Of a DNA stretch of 64,000 nt, positions 25,381-33,371 are shown one piece after another. Within the stretch, counting starts at the first letter, position 1. Every line of letters begins with the position of its first letter. The stretch is from Cellulomonas chitinilytica. GTDB lineage: Bacteria > Actinomycetota > Actinomycetes > Actinomycetales > Cellulomonadaceae. Where the stretch lies: the NCBI RefSeq assembly GCF_016862675.1, contig NZ_BONK01000009.1:124001-188000 (forward strand), read 5' to 3'. The notes below the pieces were generated by a model. That model was not told the DNA's origin. It made no database searches and was given only the letters and a program-made list of their open reading frames with translations. The translations under genes and the position numbers were made by a program.

Positions 25381-27161
25381 CTCCCCGCGCCGCACGTCGG
25401 CGTCGCCACCCGCCCGGCCAGCCGGTCCTCGGTCCACGCCACGAGCTCGGGCACGAACGGCGAGCCGCTCTCGACGATCGGCACGTGGTCGAGCCCCGGG
25501 TAGGTCCGGTAGTCGACGGCCTGCCCGGTCGCGCACCACTGCGCGACGAACGCGTCCTGCGGCCCCGGCAGCACGAGCCGGTCCGCCTCCCCCTGCCCGA
25601 CGAGCACGGGCGCCGCGCTCGTGCCGTGCGGGGAGTTCTCCTCGAGCAGCCGGCCGGTCTCGCCCTCCAGCGCGGACGGCCGGATCACCGGTCCGGACAG
25701 CTGGGTGCTGAACAGCACGTTCGCCACGGCGTCCCGCCCCCACAGGCACCGGTCCGCGACCCGCCGGACGACCGGCACGTACCCGGGCGCGACGATCGAG
25801 GTCAGGTCGAGGTCGTACACGTCGCTCCACGCCTGGGCGAGGTACGCGCTGACGACCCGTCCGGCCGCGGTGTTCTTGACCCCGGCCGCGAGCGCCGCGA
25901 GGTCGGCGGCCGGTGCGGCGGCGGCGACCCCGAGCACGTGCACGTCGGGCGCGTACCGCGGGGCGACGATCCCCGTCCACAACGCGGCGCCGCCGCCCTG
26001 CGAGTGCCCCCACACCACCGTGTCGTCGCCGAGCTCCAGGTCGTCGAGCGCACGTGCGGCCCGGACGGCGTCGAGCACGTCGTACGCCTCGGCGGTCCCG
26101 ACGAGATAGGGGTGCGGCCCGGCCGTCCCGAGGCCCTCGTAGTCGGTCATGACGCCCGCCCAGCCGTCGTCGACCATCGTCGACAGGGTGCGCTCCAGGC
26201 CGGTGGCGAACGGGTCGTCGAGCAGCGACGGCGCACAGCCCGGGACGACCCCGGTCGTGCCGTGCGCGAGCGAGAGCACCGGCAGCGGCTCGCCGGTCCG
26301 GTCGGCGGGGGCGAGCACGAGGGCGCTCGCCACGGTGGGCTCGTCGTGCGCGCCGGTGGTCGTGTAGAGGATGCGCCAGCCCTCCTGGCCCGCCCGCACG
26401 CCGTGCGTGAACGGCTCGCTGCGCACGAGGCTGCCGGGTTCGACGGGGACGTCGCGGGGCGGCGTGTAGAACGCGTCCGGGACGAGCGTCGGGTCGCCGG
26501 CGCGCAGCCACGCGCTGAGTCCGAGCACGAGCGCCGCGACGACGAGCGCCGCGACCGCGCCCAGGAGCTCTCGCCGGGGACGTCGTGGCGCGTCCCGGCG
26601 GCGGGTGCGCCCGCGCCCGACGAGCTGCCCGACACCCGCGAGGACGTCCCGGACGCCGAGCAGTACGAGCCACCCCCCGAGGGCGAGCCCCACGAGAAAC
26701 ACCGACAGCCGCGGCCACAGCAGCACCAGCAGCCCGACGAGCACCTGCGCGACCCCGAGGACCACCGCCGCCGCCCGGCGCTCGCGCGTGCCGACCAGGC
26801 CGCCGACCACGGCCGTCCCGCCGACGACGAACGACGCGACCGCGAGCGTGACCGCGAGGAACGGCACGGTCGTCCCCTGCCACACCAGCGACACCACCGC
26901 GAGGACGAGCAGCAGCGCCGCGAGCACCCGCTCCAGCCGTGGCAGCGGCGACCGGAACGACCACACCGCCCGGTCGGCGGCGACGAGCATCAGCCCGATG
27001 CCGACGAGCACCGACAGCACCGCGACCGACGCCGTCAGGTGCACCACGAGCACGACGCCGACGCCGACGAGCGCGGCCCCGACGAGCAGACGCCCCCACC
27101 ACTGCAGCCGGGCGTCCCGCAGGCGCACCAGCGGCGTCGTCGCCTCCGAGGTCTCCGCCAC
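25377..27161 (-). CDS. Membrane-domain/secretory-lipase fusion
   Basis: A 594-residue protein. Residues about 25-195 form six or more hydrophobic segments (HdeD/DUF308-like), and a seventh near 215-235 anchors the chain. From about 245 to the end is a secretory-lipase-type alpha/beta-hydrolase with SLAHGTTGVVPGCAPS, VWGHSQGGGAAL (Ser) and YPGLDHVPIV (His). The lipase domain probably faces outward. The GTG at 27161 was chosen because the upstream frame lacks plausible starts. Its stop shares the CTAG tetranucleotide with the stop of merR. Confidence 0.8.
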   Translation of the reverse strand: MAETSEATTPLVRLRDARLQWWGRLLVGAALVGVGVVLVVHLTASVAVLSVLVGIGLMLVAADRAVWSFRSPLPRLERVLAALLLVLAVVSLVWQGTTVPFLAVTLAVASFVVGGTAVVGGLVGTRERRAAAVVLGVAQVLVGLLVLLWPRLSVFLVGLALGGWLVLLGVRDVLAGVGQLVGRGRTRRRDAPRRPRRELLGAVAALVVAALVLGLSAWLRAGDPTLVPDAFYTPPRDVPVEPGSLVRSEPFTHGVRAGQEGWRILYTTTGAHDEPTVASALVLAPADRTGEPLPVLSLAHGTTGVVPGCAPSLLDDPFATGLERTLSTMVDDGWAGVMTDYEGLGTAGPHPYLVGTAEAYDVLDAVRAARALDDLELGDDTVVWGHSQGGGAALWTGIVAPRYAPDVHVLGVAAAAPAADLAALAAGVKNTAAGRVVSAYLAQAWSDVYDLDLTSIVAPGYVPVVRRVADRCLWGRDAVANVLFSTQLSGPVIRPSALEGETGRLLEENSPHGTSAAPVLVGQGEADRLVLPGPQDAFVAQWCATGQAVDYRTYPGLDHVPIVESGSPFVPELVAWTEDRLAGRVATPTCGAGS

Positions 27162-27290
27162 GCGCCACCGCCTCGCCGGGCCGCCGCCGTCGGGCCCATT
27201 GTGGCGTCGCCGCCGGACCCGTGCCGGGTGTCGTGCGGCCTGCCCGTGCGCCACGATGGGCGCGACCCACCTCCGTCCCGGGAGCGGCCG

Positions 27291-27806
27291 ATGTTCCTCC
27301 ACCGCCAGCGCAAGCACCTGCACCGGTTCGACGCGTTCATGCGCTCCTCGGGGCCGGCCGAGGTCCTGTACGGCGCGGTCGTGTCCGGCGCGGTCCTCGC
27401 GGTGACGAGCGCGCACGTCGAGGCGGGCGAGAACGTCGTCGTCTCGACGGCGATCGTCGCGGTGACCTACTGGCTCGCGCACGTGTACGCGGAGGCGATC
27501 GGCGGACGGTTCGAGGACACCGAGCACAGCACCGGGCACCGGCTGCGGCACGCCCTCGGGAACAACCTCGGGGTGCTGTACGGGAGCGCGGCACCGCTGC
27601 TCGCGTTCGTGGTCGTGCGCCTGTTCGGGCAGGACGTGTCGACGGCGGCGCTGCGGGCGCTGCTGTTCACCGTCGTGCTGCTCATGGGCTCCGCCGCTGT
27701 CGCGGCCGGCAAGGCGGGGGCGCGCGGCTGGAAGCTCGTCGGCGAGACGGCCGTCGCGGGCGGGTTCGGGCTCGTCGTGATCCTGCTGAAGATCGTGCAG
27801 CACTGA
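27291..27806 (+). CDS. Integral membrane protein of unknown function
   Basis: A 171-residue protein with about four membrane segments (YGAVVSGAVLAVTSA, VSTAIVAVTYWLAHVYAEA, AAPLLAFVVVRLFG, ALLFTVVLLMGSAAVAAG). The conserved-looking AEAIGGRFEDTEHST loop lies between segments two and three. The ATG at 27291 has GGGAG upstream. Family not recognised. Confidence 0.75.
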   Translation: MFLHRQRKHLHRFDAFMRSSGPAEVLYGAVVSGAVLAVTSAHVEAGENVVVSTAIVAVTYWLAHVYAEAIGGRFEDTEHSTGHRLRHALGNNLGVLYGSAAPLLAFVVVRLFGQDVSTAALRALLFTVVLLMGSAAVAAGKAGARGWKLVGETAVAGGFGLVVILLKIVQH

Positions 27807-27925
27807 CTTCACCCGCGGGTCCGGGGGGACGTTCCCCGCCACACCGGGACGGATCGGACGCCGTCGCCGGACGTCCACCCCACGGGCCCTGCCGACCGCA
27901 CCGCACCCGCCCCTACGGTGCGCTC

Positions 27926-28789
27926 GTGACCCAGCCCCAGCCTCCCGCCGGCTACTACCCGGACCCGTCCGGCGCCCCCCAGCAGCGCTTCTGGGACGGC
28001 ACCGCGTGGACCGCGCAGACCCAGCCGTTCGGGCCACCCACGGCCGTCCCGACGCCGTCGGGCCCGGGCACGCCGCCCGGCTTCGCCACCCCGGGCGCGC
28101 CCGCCGCCGCGATCGGCTCGCTCGTCGGCACCCTCCTCACGGCCGCCGCCGAGCAGGCGGCGCACGGCCGCACCGCCGTCCAGGACCGGGGGGTGCTCGG
28201 CGCCGGCCAGGACTTCTACCGCGGCCACCAGCAGACCGTCGACACGGTCGCGGGCGGTGCGCTGCTGGCCGAGGGCCTGGTGGGCCTCGACAAGCCCGGG
28301 AGCGACAGCCGTCCGGGGATCTTCGGCGCGCTCAAGGGGGTCGGGTTCGGCCTGCTGCTCGCCGCCATCTCCCTGGGCATCGCCCTGCTGTCGATGCCGA
28401 AGGACATCCCGCACGCGGTCTCGACGTCGGCGAAGGTGATCGACGTGTACACGTCCTCGTCGACGTCGGGCGGTCGCTCCTGCGGCATCCGGGCGGAGTA
28501 CGTCGTCGACGGGACGACCTACCAGGTCAGCCCCGGCTACACGTCCTCCTCTCTGTGCAGCAAGGGCCGAGGCTCGTACGTCGACGTCAAGTACGACCCC
28601 GCCGACCCCGGCAACGCCGAGGTGCCTGAGTCGCTCGGCATGCGGCTCATCCCGTGGGGGATGTTCGCGCTCGGCCTCGTCATCACGGTGGTCTCCGCGG
28701 TCCGGTTCGTCATGCGGGCCGCGGCGCTCGGCACGGGCGGCTGGCTGCTGTGGCGCGGGCTCCGCAGCCGGGCCACGCCGCAGGGCTGA
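27926..28789 (+). CDS. DUF2510-domain membrane protein 1
   Basis: A 287-residue protein. The N-terminal DUF2510 motif (AGYYPDPSGAPQQRFWDGTAWT) is followed by a Pro-rich linker, a membrane segment (GFGLLLAAISLGIALLSM), an extracytoplasmic DUF3592-like beta domain with two Cys (SCGIRAEYVVDGTTY, SSSLCSKGRGSYVDVKYDPADP), and a final membrane segment. The GTG is 6 nt after TACGGT (leaderless). It is followed 2 nt later by a second DUF2510 gene. Confidence 0.85.
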   Translation: MTQPQPPAGYYPDPSGAPQQRFWDGTAWTAQTQPFGPPTAVPTPSGPGTPPGFATPGAPAAAIGSLVGTLLTAAAEQAAHGRTAVQDRGVLGAGQDFYRGHQQTVDTVAGGALLAEGLVGLDKPGSDSRPGIFGALKGVGFGLLLAAISLGIALLSMPKDIPHAVSTSAKVIDVYTSSSTSGGRSCGIRAEYVVDGTTYQVSPGYTSSSLCSKGRGSYVDVKYDPADPGNAEVPESLGMRLIPWGMFALGLVITVVSAVRFVMRAAALGTGGWLLWRGLRSRATPQG

Positions 28790-28791
28790 GC

Positions 28792-29331
28792 ATGACGGAC
28801 GACGCCCGGCTGCCACCGAGCGGCTTCTACCCGGACCCGTCCGGCGCCTCCTTCGAGCGCTACTGGGACGGGTCCCGATGGACCGCCGACTCGCGGCCGT
28901 ACCCGCCGCCGGCCGACGCGTGGCGAGCGCCCCACGAGCAGGGGCCAGGTCACAGGACGACGTTCGTCGGGCTCGCGACGGAGCCCGGTGACGCGGAGGC
29001 GGCCCGGCGGGCGCGGCTCCTGGCCCGGTACCGCAGGCCCACCGTCGGCAGGGGGCTGTACATGGTCCTCTTCGGGACCGTCTGGACGCTCGTGCTCTCC
29101 GCGGCCCTCACGGGCGAGCGCGCGCGCGACGACGGCCCGACGCTCTGGATGGCGGTCGCGCTCGGCGTGCTCATGGTGGTCAGCGGAGTGGCCCAGGTCA
29201 TCGCCGCGACGGCTCGACGACGACGGCGGCGCGAGCGGGGCAGCGCCGGAACGACCCTGGCGGCGTACACCAGGGTGACCGCCCCCACGGAGACGCCCGG
29301 GCTCTGGGAGGGCCAGGTGCCCCGGGTCTGA
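28792..29331 (+). CDS. DUF2510-domain membrane protein 2
   Basis: A 179-residue protein. SGFYPDPSGASFERYWDGSRWT is the DUF2510 motif. Two membrane segments follow (GLYMVLFGTVWTLVLSAAL and TLWMAVALGVLMVVSGVAQV), then a basic tail. It starts 2 nt after the stop of the first DUF2510 gene, so the two probably form an operon. The role of DUF2510 is not established. Confidence 0.82.
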   Translation: MTDDARLPPSGFYPDPSGASFERYWDGSRWTADSRPYPPPADAWRAPHEQGPGHRTTFVGLATEPGDAEAARRARLLARYRRPTVGRGLYMVLFGTVWTLVLSAALTGERARDDGPTLWMAVALGVLMVVSGVAQVIAATARRRRRRERGSAGTTLAAYTRVTAPTETPGLWEGQVPRV

Positions 29332-29415
29332 GCGTCGCGCGGGGTGGCGGACCGGGCGAACGGCCCGGGAGACTGGCCGCACGGCCTCACCCACCTCCAG
29401 CCGTCCGGGAGCGCG

Positions 29416-30063
29416 ATGGACCTGTTCCTCACCCTCGTCAGCGGCGTGGCCTGGACGGTCGTGTACGTCGCGGCGATCCGGATCGGGTTCCGGCAGCGGA
29501 CGTACGCGATCCCCGTCGCCGCGCTCGCGCTGAACTTCGCGTGGGAGGTCGTCTACACGGTCCAGAGCCTGTCGGACGTGGACGTGCAGACGTTCGTCAA
29601 CGCGACGTGGGCGCTCGCCGACGTGGTGATCGTCGTGACGTTCTTCCGGTTCGGCCGGTCGGAGCTGCCGGGGTTCGTCACCCGCGGCCTGTTCGTCGGG
29701 TGGAGCGTGCTGCTGTTCGTGACGGCGTTCGCGGTGCAGCTGCTGTTCCTCGACGAGTTCGGCGCGCACGACGCGGCCCGGTACTCGGCGTTCCTGCAGA
29801 ACCTGCTCATGTCCGGGCTGTTCGTCGCGATGTTCGTGGCCCGCCGCGGCCTGCGGGGGCAGTCGCGGACGATCGCCGTCGCGAAGCTCGTCGGCACGGC
29901 CGCGCCCACGGTCCTGTTCGGGGCGATCGAGGGGTCGGCGTTCATCCTCGGCCTGGGCGTGCTGTGCGCGGTGCTCGACTCCGTGTACGTGTGGCTCGTC
30001 TGGCGCGCGCCCGCCGTGGTCCGCTCGCGGGAATCCGCTCCGGCCGTCCCGGCCGGGGTGTGA
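29416..30063 (+). CDS. Transmembrane terpene cyclase-like protein (PaxB-type fold)
   Basis: A 215-residue protein with seven likely membrane segments. ALNFAWEVVYTV matches the N-x-x-W-E-x-x-Y signature of fungal PaxB-type cyclases, whose Glu is catalytic. ALADVVIVVTFFRFG and VLCAVLDSVYVWLVW match the later conserved regions (the latter like VDGSYGLCYWY). Bacterial homologues exist but most are uncharacterised. No prenyltransferase lies in the window. I chose ATG 29416 (GGGAG upstream, membrane segment immediately after) over GTG 29344. The phosphoesterase follows after 2 nt. Confidence 0.7.
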   Translation: MDLFLTLVSGVAWTVVYVAAIRIGFRQRTYAIPVAALALNFAWEVVYTVQSLSDVDVQTFVNATWALADVVIVVTFFRFGRSELPGFVTRGLFVGWSVLLFVTAFAVQLLFLDEFGAHDAARYSAFLQNLLMSGLFVAMFVARRGLRGQSRTIAVAKLVGTAAPTVLFGAIEGSAFILGLGVLCAVLDSVYVWLVWRAPAVVRSRESAPAVPAGV

Positions 30064-30065
30064 GG

Positions 30066-30839
30066 ATGTCCGGCGTGGAGCGCATCGCGGTGCTGTCCGA
30101 CGTGCACGGGAACCTGACGGCGTTCGAGGCGGTGCTGCGGGACGTCGACGCCCGCGGCATCACCACGGTCCTCAACCTCGGGGACGTCGCCGGGAAGGGT
30201 CCGCGGGGGTCCGCGGCGGTGGCCCTGAGCCGGGCGCGGTGCGCGGTGACGGTGCGCGGCAACTGGGACGACTTCCTGCCCGACGTGCCGCCCGACCACG
30301 AGAGCCCCGGGCTGGCGTGGTGGAACGCGGAGCTCACCGACGACGACCGCCTCTGGCTGCGGGGCCTGCCGCTGGTGCACGACCTCACGCTGAGCGGCCG
30401 GCGGCTCCGGTTCCTGCACGCCTCCGCGGCGAGCCTCTACACGAAGGTGTTCTTCCACCACACGGACGACGAGTTCGACGGGATGTTCGCGGCGACGGAG
30501 CTCACGGGGGACGGCCCGACCCCGGACCTCGTCGCGTACGGCGACGTCCACGACACGTACGTCGAGGTGCGCGACGGCCGGACGCTGCTCAACGTCGGCA
30601 GCGTCGGGAACCCCCTCGACGAGCCGACGGCCGCGTACGTGATCCTCGAGGGCACGCCGGGCGGGACCACGTCCGACGTGTTCGGCTACCAGGTCGTCCG
30701 CGTCCCGTACGACATCGAGGCGGAGATCGCCGTGGCGACCGCGGCCGGGATGCCGGAGCTCGCGGCGTACGCCGTCGAGCTGCGCACCGCCGTGTACCGG
30801 GGGCTGCACGCCGAACGAGGGCTGCTCACCGACGCCTGA
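30066..30839 (+). CDS. Metallophosphoesterase (YfcE/calcineurin-like)
   Basis: A 257-residue cytoplasmic enzyme. ERIAVLSDVHGNLTAFEAVL (D-x-H), LNLGDVAGKGP (G-D), VRGNWDD (GN-D/H), FLHAS and YGDVHD (GH-x-H-like) are the metal-binding blocks, and NVGSVGNP is the late signature of YfcE/ApaH-like proteins. The start is 2 nt after the terpene cyclase-like stop, so the two are probably co-transcribed. The substrate is unknown. Confidence 0.9.
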   Translation: MSGVERIAVLSDVHGNLTAFEAVLRDVDARGITTVLNLGDVAGKGPRGSAAVALSRARCAVTVRGNWDDFLPDVPPDHESPGLAWWNAELTDDDRLWLRGLPLVHDLTLSGRRLRFLHASAASLYTKVFFHHTDDEFDGMFAATELTGDGPTPDLVAYGDVHDTYVEVRDGRTLLNVGSVGNPLDEPTAAYVILEGTPGGTTSDVFGYQVVRVPYDIEAEIAVATAAGMPELAAYAVELRTAVYRGLHAERGLLTDA

Positions 30840-30858
30840 CACCCCTACGGTGGTCCCC

Positions 30859-31341
30859 GTGCACCTGCGAGACGCGACCGACGACGACCGCGACCTCCTG
30901 CTCGACGTGCTGCTGGAGGCCTACAACTGGACCGGCGAGCCCCGGTTCACGCGCGAGTGGCTCACCACCGACCCGCACACCGTCCGCTACCTCGGCGGCT
31001 GGAAGCGGCCCGACGACGTGGGCATCGTGGCGGTCGACGACGACGGCGTGGTGCTCGGCGCGATCTGGGCACGCCCGCTGCCCGCCACCGAACCGGGCTA
31101 CGGCTGGGTCGCGGACGACGTGCCCGAGCTGACGATGGCCGTCCTGCCGGGTGCGCGGGGCCGCGGTGTCGGGTCGGCGCTCCTCGCCGGGATCCTCGAC
31201 CGGGCCCGTGCGCTCGGCGTGACGGCGGTGAGCCTGAGCGTCGAGGACGGCAACACCGCCGCCCGGTCCCTGTACGTGCGGCACGGCTTCGTGGTGGTCG
31301 GCCGCAACGGCGGCTCGGACACGATGCTCCGCGAGCTCTGA
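30859..31341 (+). CDS. GNAT-family N-acetyltransferase
   Basis: A 160-residue GNAT protein: ELTMAVLPGARGRGVGSALL (motif A) and LSVEDGNTAARSLYVRHGF (motif B). I used GTG 30859, 7 nt after TACGGT, matching the leaderless pattern; GTG 30850 overlaps the -10 hexamer and is less likely. It is convergent with the ThrE-like gene. Confidence 0.87.
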   Translation: MHLRDATDDDRDLLLDVLLEAYNWTGEPRFTREWLTTDPHTVRYLGGWKRPDDVGIVAVDDDGVVLGAIWARPLPATEPGYGWVADDVPELTMAVLPGARGRGVGSALLAGILDRARALGVTAVSLSVEDGNTAARSLYVRHGFVVVGRNGGSDTMLREL

Positions 31342-31372
31342 CCCGTCCGGGCGGCTGCCGAGCCCGGTGCCG

Positions 31373-33184
31373 TCAGAACTTCGCCAGGCCGGGGTTGCCC
31401 GGGCGGCCGATGGCGGAGCCGAGGGCGATGCCCGCCAGCACGCCGAGGGAGATCGCGACCATCGTGATGCCCGCGGTGACGACCGTGGAGAGCGCGTCGG
31501 CGCTGTCGCCCAGGATCGACGTGACTCCCACCAGCCCGAGCGCCCCGGGCACCAGCAGCCAGAAGCCGGGCAGGAACCCGACGAGCGTCGGCGGTCCCGT
31601 CGGGCGGGTCGCGGCGAACATCGCGACGGGTGTCATGAGCAGCGCCCCGACGAACGCGGAGAACGCCCCGCCGAAGAACAGCCCGCCGAGCACCTGGCCC
31701 GCGTAGGCGACGACGAGCACCAGCAGGATCCACGGCAGCGCCGGCCGCCGCGCGCAGTGGTGGAACACGACGCCGACGCCGAACACGAGCACCCCGAGCC
31801 ACGGCCCGAACCACCCCAGCAGCGGCTCCGCGGCCGCGCCGAGCTCCGCCGCGGGGACCCCGACGAGGGCCGCGGCACCCGTGATGCCGAGCGCGAGCAG
31901 CACGAGCTGCATCCCGCCGGCGGCCAGCCGTGCGGACCCGGCGATCATCTGCCGGGTGGCGAGGTCGATCGCCGCGGTCGTGAGCAGCGCTCCCGGCAGG
32001 AACGTGACCAGCGGCGCGACGAGCGGGGCGAGCAGCCCGATCCCGAGACCCGTCCGCGCGAGCAGGAACACCGCGCCGGACGCGACGAACGCGCAGGTCA
32101 GCACCACGAGCGCCTGGTAGGCGGCGGGCATCCGGGCGGCCGCGAGCTGGATGCCCGCGATGACGGCGCCGAGCACGGCCGCGACGACCGCGTCGAGCAC
32201 GCCGCCACCGAGGATCATCGCGAGCCCCGCGCACACCGCCACGTACCCGAGGACGCGGGTGCGGCCCCGGTACAGCGGCGGCGCCTCGACGGCCTCCCGG
32301 ATGCGGGCCGTGCCCTCGACGGGTCCGATCGCCCCGCTCTCGGCGAGGTCCGCGACGGCGAGCACGTCCTGCACCTGGTGCAGCCGCAGCTGCCGCCAGC
32401 CCGCGGTCGACGCCGCCGTCTGCGTGGTCGTCCTGCCCGGCACCGAGACGAGCAGGGCGGTGGGCAGCGCGACGACCTCGGCGTCGGGTGCGCCGTTGAT
32501 CGCGCCCACGCGCTCGAGGGTCTGGGTCACCTGGACGACGGGCGCGCTGGAGTCGACCATCGCCTCGCCGAGGACCAGCAGGAACCGGACCGTGTCGATC
32601 GCGGGGTCCCGGTCGGCGGGCACGGGCCCGGTCCTCGTGGGGTCGGCGACGGGCACCGCCCCCAGGACCGTCGTCGGTTCGTCCGACGAGGACCGCGGCA
32701 GGACGACGGTGGGCCGGGTGTCGGCGTCGAGCACGCCGATCGCCGTCGTGAGGGCCGCCGGCTCCCGGACCCCCACCCTCCCGGTGACCGCCCGGGCGGC
32801 CCGGGCGCGTCGCACCGCGAGCGTGAGCGCGACGGCGGCCCCGACGAGCACCAGGACCGCCACGACGATGGCGCCGAACGGGATGTCCGACTGCTGCACG
32901 GCGGGGTCGCTCGTCCACGGCACGTCGACGGTGGAGGTGGACGTCGGCGCGGGCTGCGACGGCTCCTGCGAGGCCGACTGCTCCGGGGTAGGCACGGGCT
33001 CCGGCGCGACGGCGGACTCGGTCGGGACGACCACCTCGGTGGGTTCGGGCGTGACGGTCGGCACCTCGGGAGTCGGCGTGGGCGTCGGCTCCTCCGGCCC
33101 GACCGTCGGCGTCACCGCGTCGGCCGTCGAGACGGGCGTGGGCACGACCTGCGCGCCGAGCACCCCGCCCGTGGACCGCGTCAC
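31373..33184 (-). CDS. Threonine/serine exporter-family (ThrE-like) protein
   Basis: A 603-residue protein. The N-terminal part is Pro/Thr/Glu-rich (PTPTPTPE...) and ends in a membrane segment (AIVVAVLVLVGAAVALTLAV). A ThrE-type cytoplasmic domain (FLLVLGEAMVDSSAPVVQVTQTLERVG) follows, with about ten more membrane segments containing the duplicated ThrE halves (FLPGALLTTAAIDLATRQMI and LTPVAMFAATRPTG). Corynebacterial ThrE exports threonine and serine. The GTG at 33184 has GGAGG upstream. Confidence 0.87.
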   Translation of the reverse strand: MTRSTGGVLGAQVVPTPVSTADAVTPTVGPEEPTPTPTPEVPTVTPEPTEVVVPTESAVAPEPVPTPEQSASQEPSQPAPTSTSTVDVPWTSDPAVQQSDIPFGAIVVAVLVLVGAAVALTLAVRRARAARAVTGRVGVREPAALTTAIGVLDADTRPTVVLPRSSSDEPTTVLGAVPVADPTRTGPVPADRDPAIDTVRFLLVLGEAMVDSSAPVVQVTQTLERVGAINGAPDAEVVALPTALLVSVPGRTTTQTAASTAGWRQLRLHQVQDVLAVADLAESGAIGPVEGTARIREAVEAPPLYRGRTRVLGYVAVCAGLAMILGGGVLDAVVAAVLGAVIAGIQLAAARMPAAYQALVVLTCAFVASGAVFLLARTGLGIGLLAPLVAPLVTFLPGALLTTAAIDLATRQMIAGSARLAAGGMQLVLLALGITGAAALVGVPAAELGAAAEPLLGWFGPWLGVLVFGVGVVFHHCARRPALPWILLVLVVAYAGQVLGGLFFGGAFSAFVGALLMTPVAMFAATRPTGPPTLVGFLPGFWLLVPGALGLVGVTSILGDSADALSTVVTAGITMVAISLGVLAGIALGSAIGRPGNPGLAKF

Positions 33185-33294
33185 GATGCCTCCGCCTGCC
33201 GGCAGCCGGACCCCGCCGGACCCGGTGCACCCGGCCCTTCGGACGGTACCGGTGGACGACGCGCCGCTCCTGGCGAGCGTGGTCCTCGGCGCAA

Positions 33295-33355
33295 GTAAAC
33301 ACACGTTGACATCGGCTCGGGCCGGACGTACCGTGCGTTGTAATCACTCGTTTAC
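33295..33355 (+). promoter_or_regulatory. Promoter of the DHA2 pump with two operator copies
   Basis: TTGACA (33306-33311), a 17-nt spacer and TACCGT (33329-33334) form a near-ideal promoter. GTAAACACACGTTGAC (33295-33310) and GTAATCACTCGTTTAC (33340-33355) agree at 13 of 16 positions and are near-palindromic. One overlaps the -35 and one follows the start site, as expected for TetR repression. Confidence 0.8.
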
Positions 33356-33371
33356 TTACCGGGAGTCCGCT

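Noticed and set aside
29344..29415. Upstream GTG start for the terpene cyclase-like gene
   Set aside because: It would add 24 residues of polar sequence before the first membrane segment; the ATG at 29416 has a ribosome site and the family-like start.
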